From Mesorhabditis belari (lineage: Eukaryota > Nematoda > Chromadorea > Rhabditida > Rhabditidae), in contig CAUEEP010000915.1 of the NCBI GenBank assembly GCA_958450365.1, positions 62,001 to 126,000 of the forward strand: 64,000 nt of DNA. Reading direction: 5' to 3'. The notes beneath the pieces are model-generated. The model saw only the letters and a program-made list of their open reading frames with translations. It searched no databases and was not told where the DNA came from. Shown here piece by piece: positions 21,604 to 32,470 of the stretch (the first letter of the stretch is position 1; each line of letters starts with the position of its first letter). Position numbers and translations under genes: made by a program.

Positions 21604-23035
21604 AAATTTGCTCCTAGTGGATTATCATACTCGGATTATCATACTCGAATCCACGAACTTATTAGGCGCTTTAAATTTTCATGTGACCTATTCTAATGAC
21701 AAATTTGTGTTTGATAAGTATCACCATCCCACCATTTCGCTACAAAATTTCCTTATTACATGCTCTCTATTTATTTTAAACACATTTGCTACCTTCTGCC
21801 GTTCATTTTCTATTTTAGATCTGGTCTTGTCCGATTCCCCTGATGTTATCATGGAGTTGAAGCGATTGGAGCCTCTTCCTGGATCTGACCATTATGGGAT
21901 CACGTTCAAAATTGGAGGACTGCAATTTTCGACTTCTCCGCGGAAAGGTTGCGTGCATTTTGATTTTAATCCCGACCAAGCGGCTCTTTCCTTCGTAAAC
22001 TCCCTTAGAGGGAGCTCTTTCTGCTCTAGGATAAATTCTATAGATGATGACTATAATTTTTTCTCTTCCAAAATCCTCGTTGCCATAGAAAACTCCTGCT
22101 CGCGCCCTGTAAAATTAACCCCGAATCATATTACGAGAGCTAAAGCAAGACTTCGGCATTTTTTTGAAGAATCTAATTACGCAAATCCTCTGGTTGATCC
22201 ACTAGTAATCAAAGAACAGGGCAAACTCTCGAAATTTTGTCAAAAGCTTGAGTCAAACATTGAAAGGGAAGCTGTTTATTCGAAAAACAGCAAGTCTTTC
22301 TTCTCCTATTTAAATTCTAAAACAAAAGATCCAAAGATAGTCTCCAATTCTTTCGTTGATCCCTTAGGTAGTACTAAAATTGTTTCCAATCCCAGTACAA
22401 TCGTCACTGAGTTTGCCAAATTCTTTCATAGTGTATATACGGTTACAGATAAAAACGAACAGTGTCCGGCCTTTCTGGTAAAATAAATTGACGTGCAGCC
22501 AGATTTCTTAATATGTGTAGCGAACATTGAGGAAGCTTTTTATAAATTACGGCCTAAAAAGTCGTCTGGTCCGGATAGCCTCTCAGCTTTAGTTATTCTC
22601 CTTCTCAAAAAATCTATTAAAAGCCTTTTCAGTAAGTATCCTCCCATCTCTTAACCTCCCCTGTATCGAAACTTTTTGAATTATCATCAAAGATAAACAG
22701 GATTGGCAAAGAGGATTATATTAGAGATCTTGGAGTCCATATTTCCTCACCTTTAAATTTCTCAAAACACATTGAAATTATATGCCGTAAAGCTTTTTTC
22801 GTCACTAGTCGTATCCTAAAAGCAAATTGTTATCCGAAAAACGACACTTATAGAAAGTGTTTCGTCACTTACATTAGACCCATTCTAGAGTATGCATCTA
22901 TAGTTTGGTCTCCACATATACAAGTTGATATCACGTCTAAAAAAAAATCCAGAAACGATATTTAAATAATTTACAGAAGATTGAAAAAATAAAACGAAAA
23001 AGGAATTATGGTCTAATTGAGTACGAAAAAGTAGT
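21604..23035 (+). mobile_element. Non-LTR retrotransposon (CR1-like) remnant
   Basis: A 292-codon frame (21608-22486) holds the C-terminal part of an endonuclease domain (VLSDSPDV, PGSDHYGITF) and the linker to reverse transcriptase. After the stop, AFYKLRPKKSSGPDSLS (22531-22580) is the RT N-terminus. Then the core is deleted, and 22716-22950 encodes the RT thumb/C-terminus in another frame (RDLGVHISSPLNFSKHIE, RPILEYASIVWSPH). 5'-truncated and internally deleted; inactive. Confidence 0.75.
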
Positions 23036-24094
23036 GGCGTGCGTGTAATCTAAATCTTCCTTCAAAAACTGCTTCAAGTGGGGACTTTTATTAAAAAACC
23101 ACTAATTTGGACAGAACTATAGGTCCTCAGGTGTTAAGAAAAAATACATTTCACAAAAGTTTATATTTTAACCTAGATCGAACGTCCGATCTGGGATCAA
23201 TCCTGGATCAGACGGAACCCTGGATCGGACGCAACATATAAACTCATATTTATCCTAACCATTATCGTAAAGTCTAGTACTGCAAAGACATTTAAAATTT
23301 TATAAATTTTAGATTTGAATCACCTTATTGGGAATGATAATCGATCGTTTGCGGCAGCTAAAGAAAGTAGCTAAAGGAGTGATGAGAAGACTGAGAAAAA
23401 GGGCCTGAAACTTGAAGTATGATAAAGTTTTTTCTAAATTCTCAAAGAATGGCATACAGACTGACGTATCTACAATATCTTTCTACCGTAATCGAAGAGA
23501 AACTTTAGTGAGGAAAAACTGAGCTTTTTGCAAAGACACGAGCAATTCTATTTATGTCCTGGTTTAGGTTAGAGATAAAATCATTCATCTAATATATTTC
23601 AGTTCCATTGATCTCTCTTTTGATCACTTTTCCCATTTCATCTTTTCTTCATCATTTCTACGAGAAACCTTTACTCAAAGCTGATAAATGGAAGATTTCA
23701 CTGGTTACTCTCAGATATTTCTGTTTTTGTTTGTTGATTGGATGGAAATGGGAATTGGTTGTTCATCCGAATTGTGGTTGGTTTAAAATATACATTTTCG
23801 GTTTAAAAAAAAATCAAATTTTAAACTGGAAATGAAGTTGAACAAATGTAGAAAAAGATACTTTAAGTACTAAATACTTTAAGTTTTCACACTAAGCATT
23901 TCACACCTCGGTTCGGACGAAGCAGCCTTGGAAAAAAACGGACCGAGATCATGTTTAGTGCACACTGAGATTAAGTATGATGGTCAAGAGTCAATCATGT
24001 GCCATCTAGCATAAAATCATATTTTAGCGGTTTAAAAGCAATAGTAGATTCCCAAAGTAAATTCCCAAAGTCCAAAAGAAGCAATAGTAGATTC

Positions 24095-24990
24095 CCAAAG
24101 CCATAATTGTCTCAACAAGGTATCACCCGCGTTCAAAGACAATAACTGGTTGATTTAAGCTTCATTTTTGGTTTTCTTTGTGTTTTTATTATATTCGGAA
24201 TATAATTGAAACCTTTTTTTATATAAAATGTGTTGTTTTTTAGAATGGCTGGAAAATCCTCCATCGAATTGCACAAGCGAGGAGTCTCGGCGCCGGAGAT
24301 TCATAAGCGTCTTAAGGTCGATAGAAGTATCATTTTCCGCACTACTCAAGGCTACGAAGCTACGGGAACAATTGCTGATGCACCAAGAAGCGGTAGACGC
24401 AAAGACAAACATCAAGCAAGTGAGGGACCGAATTTGGAAGAAGCGTAACCAGTCGGTAAGGCAAATGACAAAGAAGATGGCGACTTCAAGCACTTCACTA
24501 CGTCGGATCGTCAAAAATAAGCTCAAACTTACTGCTTACAAGAAAAACAAGGCTCAACTTCTTTCGAATGCCGCTAAAAACAATCGAAAATTAAGAGCAG
24601 ATGCAGAGTTCTGCCAAAATAACTTCCCGGACTTGATTTCTTTTTCTGAGTGGCTACCTGGCTCTCCATACCTCAACCCAATGGATTTCTCAGTTTGTTC
24701 GATTCTAGAAGCCAAAGCTTGTTCGAAGCCCCAAAACAACGAAAGCTTGAAGAAATCACTGTTGAAAGCGTGGGAAAAGCTCGATCTAGCCTATTTGGTC
24801 GCCACCGTTGCCGCCTTCCCAAAACGCCTGCGAGCCTGCTCAAATGCTAATGGTGGCCAATTCGAATTTGATAGTTCATTTATAATTGTTAATGTACAAT
24901 GAATGTTATTCAGTTAAAAATTTCTCTTTTTTGCTTTGCCTTAAAATCAGATCTTTATCTTGTTGCGACAATTATGGCGTATCCTGTAGT
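24095..24990 (+). mobile_element. Tc1/mariner-type element with internally deleted transposase, in intron 1 of the OAC gene
   Basis: The ends share CCATAATTGTCTCAACAAG (left, 24101) and CTTGTTGCGACAATTATGG (right, 24959). The first frame (24230-24448) has the HTH start (MAGKSSIELHKRGVSAPEIH). A second frame carries RDRIWKKRNQSVRQMTKKMA and, after a deletion, the C-terminal part YLNPMDFSVCSILEAK with KRLRACSNANGGQFE. The two catalytic Asp segments in the middle are missing, so it is dead. Confidence 0.75.
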
Positions 24991-26003
24991 TTCCGAAGAA
25001 TTTTACAACTTTCCAGGAAAAGCATCTTCACCTTAGTCAACTTGTGTTAACATCGAATCCCTTGCTCTATCAAACAGTTTCCATTTCTCTTTTCAGCTCA
25101 AAAAGCAGCAATAAGCGAGAACTCGAAATTTCTTTCTTCAACCTATCCAATCAAAGGAGGACATTACATCAAGGACGGCTTCGGGAACCCATCCCCACCT
25201 TGGGGTCATTACATTTACGAGGTTCGGAATTTGCATTCCAAAAAGCTTTAGTTGAATCTTGACTCAATAATGTAAATTTTCTAGGGCGACAAAGGGAAGC
25301 TTAAAATCGTGATCATGGGAAATTCATGGGCTGCTCAAGAGGCTCATGTATGTAAAATTTAAATTCCAACCATTTTAATATCTAATTTCAGTTAGTCCGG
25401 GAATATTTCCCTCAAAAAAACGTCTCCGAAATGCATCTTTTCTCTCAGTCAGGCTTCACTTTTGGTCTTCATGGCGATAGCAAAGTAGTTCAAAGTTCGA
25501 ATTTTTGAATTTCAAGTCTTTATTTTCCAAATACATGCTATAATTCGAAAATTTTTCAGAAGAAATCCCATTCTTTATGGAATTTTTGAAGAAGCTACAG
25601 CCAGATTATGTCTTTTATATTGGCTAGGTGAAGCTGTAGATTCCATTTCATTCAATTTCCTATTTCTTTTTAGATTTCACGCAAAACACTCGAGAGATTT
25701 GAGTCCATTCCAAGGGCTGAATGATACGGTTGCTGGTGAATATTTGAGAGGAGTGAGAAATATCAGGTTGGATAGAAATTAGAGAATAGACATAAAATAA
25801 CAGAAATGCATACTAATGATATTTTTCCTTACATTGTTAGATTATTGTTAGACCAGTGGAAAACGCTCACTAACGTTCGCGTTTTCCGCGCAATCTAAGC
25901 TCCGCCCCTTTTTGCCAATGGCTGCGCACAGACGGACAGACGGTCTCCTCTGCTTTATACAGTGCTCATCTGCACCTTATACAGTGCTTTATACATCTTT
26001 ATA

Positions 26004-27240
26004 CAAGTCTTGATACCTTTTCTCTTTTCTTCTCCTCTTTTTTTGTTACGTTAGAGCTTTGCTGATTTTTATGATATTGTTTCTCTTTAGAGATGCCGTG
26101 CAAGCAATACATTGACAGTCCCACAAAGGAGCGAATCGTTAAAGCTCGAAAAGCCGGAATCAAAGTCAGTGTGATTCAAAACCTCTTCTCCGTTTCGAAG
26201 ATGACAATATGGAAGTTCTGCAATCGGATGAAAGAGCGTGGAAATGTGCACCGATTAAAGAAAAAAGACCGACAACTAAAAACAACATCTCGACAAGACC
26301 GGGCACTTCAGCATTTCTTCGCTCCGGATTTTACAGCCTCGGCTCCAGATTTTACAGCCACAGACGCGAAAAGTTACTTAAAAAGAGAATTTGGGATTGA
26401 TATAACTTCGCAAACGATTCGAAATCGACTGAAATTTCTCGGGCTGTTTTCTCGACCTGCTCGTAAACCTTTGATGGTTCTTAAACACAGGAGGCTCCGT
26501 TTGGAATTCGCCCGCACACCAACATTGTACCAACATTGGTCGATCGATGACTGGAAACGTGTCTTGTGGAGTGATGAAACTAAGTTCAATTTGTTCAACA
26601 GTAATGGCAACTACACTATCAAGAGACCTACTGGAACATGATACAACTTGAAATACATTTGACAGACTGTCAAATTCAATGGAGGAGGGATACTGTGTTG
26701 GGGCTATTTTTCTTCAAACTTAGTCGAACCTCTAGTGCCCATAGATGAAATCATGGATAGTGTGAAATATCGGGATATGCTGTAAAACGATATGCTTCCT
26801 TACGCAATTGTAGCAATGAGTCCAAACTATCTGTACCAGCAGGATGGGGATTCAAAGCATACAAGTGAATTGATGTTGGGACGAAAACTGAAGAGCCGAC
26901 CTGGAGTTTAAGATTGCCTGGCTGGTTTCGGCTCAACAATGCCAATTTGCTGCGAACATCACCCTATTCGCCTATTGAACATTGTAACCCTATTGAACAT
27001 TTATGGGTACATCTCAAACGAAAATTGCGAGGATTCCGATTTGCGTCAAAAAAATGAGTTTTAGGACATGGTTCAGTGTATTTGGAGCTCAATTTCACAA
27101 CGAACCACGGAAAAATTGATTGCAAGTACGCAAGTGCCAAACCTACTTCACTATAGAAGATTATAAAAGCTAAAAGAGGCTCAACACGATACTGAATTTT
27201 GTTAGAAATGAATAACTTTTGAAAAGGTATCAAGACTTTT
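26004..27240 (+). mobile_element. Tc1-like transposon, decayed, in an OAC intron
   Basis: The left end AAGTCTTGATACCTTTT (26005) and right end AAAAGGTATCAAGACTT (27222) are inverted repeats. A second copy of the right end lies at 27400-27417. The frame 26093-26641 encodes the bipartite HTH region and the first catalytic motif (WKRVLWSDETKFNLF), then stops. Further motifs are recognisable in broken frames (YQQDGDSKHTS near 26838, a decayed SPxNPIE region near 26960). Inactive. Confidence 0.8.
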
Positions 27241-27440
27241 TTTTTGCTTTGTTTTTTGCATTTTTTTATTTTTCGTAAATAAATAGCTTTTGTAAAGAGT
27301 ATATTTTATGTGAATTATAAGTTTCTAACTTTGTCTTATCTAATGAAACAAATGAGTCTGAATCCAATATTTTTGAATGCTCAATTTGCTAATTTTTATG
27401 AAAGGTATCAAGACTTTTTTTTGACCACTTTTTTTTTGAT

Positions 27441-27490
27441 ACAGTGCTGGACAATGAAATATCATATTTGAAAAAAGATAAGCGACGATC
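27441..27490 (+). repeat. Left end fragment of the CAGTRCTGGACAATG MITE
   Basis: GATACAGTGCTGGACAATGA and the following AATATCATATTTGAAAA match the first about 45 bp of the MITEs at 27797 and 60898. Sequence then diverges and no right end follows before 27797. It is a solo terminus next to the Tc1-like remnant. Confidence 0.7.
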
Positions 27491-27796
27491 TAAAGGAAAA
27501 AGAAGAAAATGAATGAAGTGATGAGAAGGAAAAGAGGCGAGAAAAGGATGGAGATCGATGAGGGGAAAGCTGAAATATGTATGAGTTCGATTGGAAAGAC
27601 TATGGGACAGAATTTGAAAGTTGCTTTGAAAATGTGATCTACTTAATGATCCATTCCGAGTTATTCTTCAGTCAATTAGGAGGATTTTCCATTAATTTTT
27701 TTCAAATCAGAGCTGGTATACTTTGATTTCCTAGTACTACCACAGAACTCTAAATTTTATCTTCTAAGCAAGTTAAAAGGGCTTTTTGTTCAGATA

Positions 27797-28027
27797 CAGC
27801 ACTGGACAATGAAATATGATATTTGAAAAACGATCGTCGCTTTCGCGCGTCTGTAACTCCCTTGTCTTTGAGTTTAAACTATTAGTGTTATACATTTTCT
27901 GAAAGCTCTTTTCAAGGGCTATACAATGGTAATATTAATATTTAGAAATACGGTAAAGACAAGGGAGTTACAGATGCGCGAAGGTGACGATCGTTTCTCA
28001 AATATGATATTTCATTGTCCAGTAGTG
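27797..28027. repeat. Tc1-type MITE, copy 1 (TIR CAGTACTGGACAATGAAATA)
   Basis: 231 bp, flanked by TA at 27795-27796 and 28028-28029. Its ends are CAGCACTGGACAATGAAATA and the inverse. The interior contains an inverted word AAGGGAGTTACAGA with adjoining CGCG. It lies in an intron of the OAC remnant. Copy 2, at 60898-61161, is the inverse of parts of the interior, so the middle has flipped or recombined. Confidence 0.88.
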
Positions 28028-28859
28028 TAGATCATGGTTATTGAAATTGTTAGATTTTAATTAGACTAGACAGTTCTAGAAATCAGTTATCACAACTCAA
28101 TCAATTCCAGCTTATTCACCAAAAAGATTTTCATCCAAACCCATCAACCATTTGAATGTCAAGGAAAAGAGAAAAATTTAATGAATCATTTCTTGGATTC
28201 ATTGCAGAAAGGAGAGGATTTGTCAAAGTACAATCGACCATTTAATGTAACAATTTTGAAAGATATTCATATTACTTAGACTATTTAGGTCACTGCATTT
28301 TACAATGGTCCAGTTTACAAACGACTGCAGATTGTCTTCAAGAATTGTCCAAAATGCTATCCGATTGAAATAGCTGGATCGTTTATTGGTTAGTGGTTGT
28401 TGGAGAAAGAGATATACAAGCTATAACAAATCTAAACTGTTTATAAATTCTCTAAATCATTCAGATCGTAAACGACAAATTTTGAATTCGTATGACGTCG
28501 ATTCTCAATTATTATATTTCGATAATGGCTGTCATCTCACCGATTCTGGCTTTAAAATGATCAAGGAATCATTTCAAAAATCGATCGAAAACGGGATAAA
28601 TGATACGAATAAAGAAAATAATGGAACGATTGAGAAATGGAAATCAGAAATTGAATAAATATTTGATTGAAATTTGATTTGATTGAATATAAGATTTACT
28701 TTTTGGGATTTGCAGGATTTAGTTAGTTTTAGAAGCTTGATTTAATGAAAGACTTATGGAATATTGTAATATTGTATTAAAACAAATGCAATGTTCAAAA
28801 GTTTCGATTTGAAGAGAAATAAAAATAAAGATTTGATTGAAATTTTGAATACAAGAGAT

Positions 28860-29236
28860 GGGGGTGGGACAAATGCTACCTTTTTTTTTGCGCACCTGGA
28901 CATTTGCGCACCTTTTTTTTGCTGGAAAAGGCCTTAGGCAAGGCCGTAGAGCTTCAAAAATGTTTTCGTATGGGAATCGTATGCGTAGATTCAGAATTTT
29001 GACAAATCAGACCTCGCTGACACGTCAAATTTGGGCTAAAAGGCAAAAAGTGCCGAAAAGCGTTAAGTTGCGTAGTTTTTGCCTTTTAGCCCAAATTTGA
29101 CGTGTCAGCGAGGTCTGATTTGTCGAAATTCGGAATCTACGCATACGATTCCCTTATATGGAAATATTTTCGAAGGTCTACGGCCTTGCCTAAGGCCTTT
29201 TCCAGCAAAAAAAAGGTAGCATTTGTCCCACCCTCC
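28860..29236. repeat. hAT-like foldback MITE, copy 2
   Basis: 377 bp, ends GGGGGTGGGACAAATG and TTTGTCCCACCCTCC. It is flanked by a perfect 8-bp duplication, CAAGAGAT, at 28852-28859 and 29237-29244. Same family as 2316-2718, including the internal words CTCGCTGACACGTCAAATTT and CGTATGCGTAGATTC. It sits about 200 bp past the end of the OAC remnant. Confidence 0.88.
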
Positions 29237-29299
29237 CAAGAGATAATTAAAAATAAATAAAAGAATGATAAAATTTGCATAAATAGACAAAGATTGATT

Positions 29300-30510
29300 G
29301 GAATACTGTATTCGTGGTCTCCTCTTTGAGGTTTCATTTAGTATTTCATTTAGTTGTTTCTCATTACCATCACACAAAAAAGGCATTAAGTTTGAGGTTA
29401 AGATACGGAAATACGAGAGATTTTGGTACAGTTTTTTTTAAGCTTAAATCTAACCATAATCTACCATCGAGACTCTCGATTTTTATGTACACCAAATTTA
29501 TGCAATGTATATTCCAATAAATATTAAGAAAAGCATAAACATATAACTATAGATTGATCTTGAAACGAAATTATTTTCGATGAAGTGCGTTGGAAAAATC
29601 TTGCGTGGAATTGGTGAGGTGGGTGGATGGGGTGAAGGGGGATGAGCCCGAGAGAATGAGATTAGCAAAAGACACCCATCCAATTGCACTGTGGAATTAG
29701 GGTTGAGCTGCCATCGAGCCTAAAATCGGTTGCTTTTTTTGGAAAAGTACACTTGAGATGAGATGAAAATTAGAGTGCAATCCTCTCGATTAATAATGTG
29801 AAATCGGAAAGGGAATACGGTAGAAAGTGGCTGATTATCTTGAAAAGTAACAGGAAGCCTGTTTGCTTATTACCGTACTCATTTTTTATCGATATATAGA
29901 AAAATAAAACCTCCCTCACACTTTTGGTGGACCTGGAGGAAATGACCCTCAACACCAGAAACTACACGAAAATACAAGACTTTTTTGTTTTTGCACTTTT
30001 TATTTGGCTTAGCCGTTTTTTTCTAAAATATTGCCCTTAAAAGTTAAAGAAAAAAAATTAAAATCGAGGCCTCACCGCGAGCAGTTATTAGCTCGTCCAC
30101 CTCGAGGGCTAAAAACAGCTAAAAACATTTCTCTAAAGCCGCCACCAGTGTGAAGGGCTCGGGTTCGACTCTTGGCAGAGATTTTTGAATCTCTGGCGAG
30201 ATTCAAAAATCGTGAACGACGCTTTTAAAAATTTTAATAGAAACACACCAACGTTGGGCTGGGTAATATGCCAAACCAACGTTGAGCCGCTCTTATCAGC
30301 TCGTAGTGTGAAATAGAAAACGAAATACGGTAGAAAATGGCTGTTTATCTTGAAAAGCAACAGGGAATCTATTTGTTTATTAACGTACTCGTTTTCTATT
30401 TCGTTTTAATCAAGAAGAGCCTACTCTAGGCTTGAGCCTGCCGAGCCTCTCTTGATCTGAAATTTACTCTCAATTCTCTGGAGTTAACTCCCTCTGGAGT
30501 AAGGGAGATG
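29300..30510. other. Non-coding stretch with a direct repeat and a tRNA-like segment
   Basis: A roughly 85-bp direct repeat (AATACGGTAGAAA, TGGCTG, TTATCTTGAAAAG) occurs at about 29810-29885 and 30318-30395. Between the copies, 30069-30185 contains AGGGCTCGGGTTCGACTCTT, a typical tRNA B-box. Its 5' part (CCTCACCGCGAGCAG) does not fold into a convincing tRNA. No protein-coding gene seen. Confidence 0.45.
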
Positions 30511-30512
30511 AA

Positions 30513-30588
30513 GTGCATTGTGGTTTAATGGTTAGCACAGTTGTCCGGTAAGCGAAGGGTCGTGGGTTCGAGTCCCGACGGTGGACCA
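30513..30588 (+). tRNA. tRNA-like gene or tRNA-derived element
   Basis: A-box TGGTTTAATGGTTAGC (30521-30536) and B-box GGTTCGAGTCC (30566-30576) are at normal spacing, and the T-arm (GTGGGTTCGAGTCCCG) is good. The acceptor stem (GTGCATT with GGTGGAC) has a mismatch and wobble pairs, and the anticodon arm is unclear, so I do not name an isotype. No CCA is expected in nuclear DNA. It could be a functional tRNA with an unusual acceptor or the head of a SINE. Confidence 0.45.
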
Positions 30589-30952
30589 GTTTTTGATCTG
30601 CCCTAGTTCCAATTTTGGGGTCAGTCTTATTTATGCCTCATGAAATAACTTTATGACTCCAAGGTTTTTGATAAATGCGGGTACTTTTTCGTTATGAGGA
30701 CACAGATTACCATACATGCATTTACACTTTAAAAGTAGGACCACAAAGAACACTTCTTTTTAAGTTATTTGGCTGAGTTTATAGTGCGACAAGAAGTTGG
30801 AGACTAGATCTTTTCTTTTCACTTATTTCAAGTGTTTACCCGCCTTAAAGTGTTTAAGCCCCTAGCAAATTTTTTGCGAATTTACATATAACGTTTTTTA
30901 AAATACGAAAAATGGGTGCTCATAATGGAAATGAGGGAGCAAGGAATTTATG

Positions 30953-31881
30953 TATAGGGTGACCAATAAGTATCCGGAAACTTTTGTTGCGAGAGATAAT
31001 CAAGATGAGCTCGGACTTCAAGTGCTCACCGATCAAGCCAAGCAAAACCGAAAGGAGAAATGCACGAAATTGCGAGCTTTTTTCAAGCTGCGGCGCATTG
31101 ATGATGTTCTTTGGTCGGATCAGAAGATTTTCACCTTGGAAGTGGCTAAAAATTCACAAAATCACCGTCAACTTCTCAGTCTCAAGAGCACTTGCAAACT
31201 GAAAGTCGCTACAAACAGCCTGCTTCCAAAAATTTGATGGTTTGCGGTGGAATCAGTGCTTCGGGCAAGACCCAGTTGGTTTTTATCGATAAAAATGCAA
31301 ACATCCCCGATCTCAACAGCCCGTTGGACTTACAGGGTGACCGATAAGTATCCGGAAATTTTTGTGGCGCGTTGTACTCTCTGCTTCTGATGTTTTGGAC
31401 TTTATTTTTTTGTTTAACTTGTCGTGTTGTTCATTTTTTGATGATTTCTTGTTAATTTAGGTATCATGAAGATCTCGGAAATCACTGTTTTCCAAGAGCT
31501 TGATGGTGTGCGGCGGGATCAGTGGAAGCGGTAAAACACCATTGGTGTTCATCGAAAAAAAAAAAACGTGAAAATTAACGCTCAAACATATTAAAAAGTG
31601 ATTCTTGAGAAAGCTGTTCTTCCATGGAAACAAAAATACAAAAACTAATTTGGATGGTCTCAAGAAAGCTTAAGAAATGGGGTGATTTAGACGCCTTTTT
31701 TTTCGCCTACCCACACCGCACGGTCGCTTCTCTCTCGAAAAGGATTCAAGCTTGTATCGATGCCGATGATGGTCATTTTGGAAACTTTTTGTTATATAAA
31801 TAAAGAAATTTACTTTGTTTATCTTTCTATACTCGATCTATCGATAGATACTTTTTTCCGGATACTTATCAGCCACTCTGT
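30953..31881 (+). mobile_element. Two deleted maT-like Tc1/mariner copies, side by side
   Basis: A left terminus TAGGGTGACCAATAAGTATC at 30955 is followed by transposase scraps in broken frames (RRIDDVLWSDQKIFTLEVAK). At 31335 a second left terminus CAGGGTGACCGATAAGTATC starts a short element whose right end, GATACTTATCAGCCACTCTG, is at 31859-31880. This one keeps only the C-terminal coding scraps (RTVASLSKRIQA-like, near 31720-31790). Both are non-functional relatives of the element at 14069-15615. Confidence 0.7.
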
Positions 31882-31896
31882 AAATGTGCATATGTC

Positions 31897-32393
31897 GTAG
31901 CCGATTATGAATGAGTGGATCTAGGAGCTTCCAACCATCAAGTATTTAGTATCATTCAACGCAGAATCATTAATAATTATGTTAAATTTTTTAAATTAGA
32001 AAGATTGGATAAAAAGAAAAAAAATTATGGGGCTTCAAAGTTTTCTCTTGAACAAACAGTTTTTTTGCTCTAATTTTTTTTCTTTTTATTCAATCTTTCT
32101 AATTTAAAAAATTTAGCATAATTATTAATGATTCTGCGTTGAATGATACTAAATACTTGGTGGTTGGACGCTCCTAGACCCACTCATTCATAATCGGCTA
32201 CGGGGGTCCCGCCGATTTTGAATGAAACGTTGTAGCGCCGGCAATTTTTAACCTAAACTCACAAATTTGGTACCAATCGACGCAGAATTGAATTCGCTAC
32301 AAGATGATATAATATTGTTCTCATACATTAAAGGGTTGCTCTACTAGAAAGATTTGCCAAAAAAATTTCATTCATAATCGGCTACGACACATA
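31897..32393. repeat. Large foldback element (GTCGTAGCCGATTATGAATG)
   Basis: An arm of about 150 bp starting GTCGTAGCCGATTATGAATG (31899) is mirrored around 32035-32065, with its other arm ending near 32200. A further copy of the terminal word (CATTCATAATCGGCTACGAC) at about 32369-32388 gives a second right end. The central palindrome includes AAAGATTGGATAAAAAGAAA and its inverse. It borders the 3' end of gene A. Confidence 0.75.
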
Positions 32394-32470
32394 TATAGAT
32401 CTGGGCCCTCATAATGGCGGAAGAGGGTACTTTTCCGTTATGTGAATTGGCCCCAATAACGGAAAAGTAA

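Larger units (their letters stand above)
23603..28658 (+). pseudogene. OAC-type membrane acyltransferase, C-terminal half with SGNH domain
   Basis: Nine phase-consistent exons: 23603-23776, 25097-25221, 25285-25347, 25392-25494, 25560-25627, 25674-25766, 28111-28246, 28289-28388 and 28465-28658. The first encodes the last membrane helices (SSFLHHFYEKPLLKADKW). The rest is an SGNH hydrolase-like domain with block I VIMGNSWAAQ and the terminal Asp/His block DNGCHLTDSG. Known of the family: nematode OAC proteins have an N-terminal acyltransferase-3 multi-TM domain plus C-terminal SGNH and transfer acyl groups at membranes. Here the N-terminal domain is not found (Merlin and LINE remnants occupy the place). 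Exon 5 ends with an in-frame TAG (YVFYIG-stop) just before its GT donor, and the next exon needs a different phase. I therefore call it a probable pseudogene, although most exons remain intact. Confidence 0.7.
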
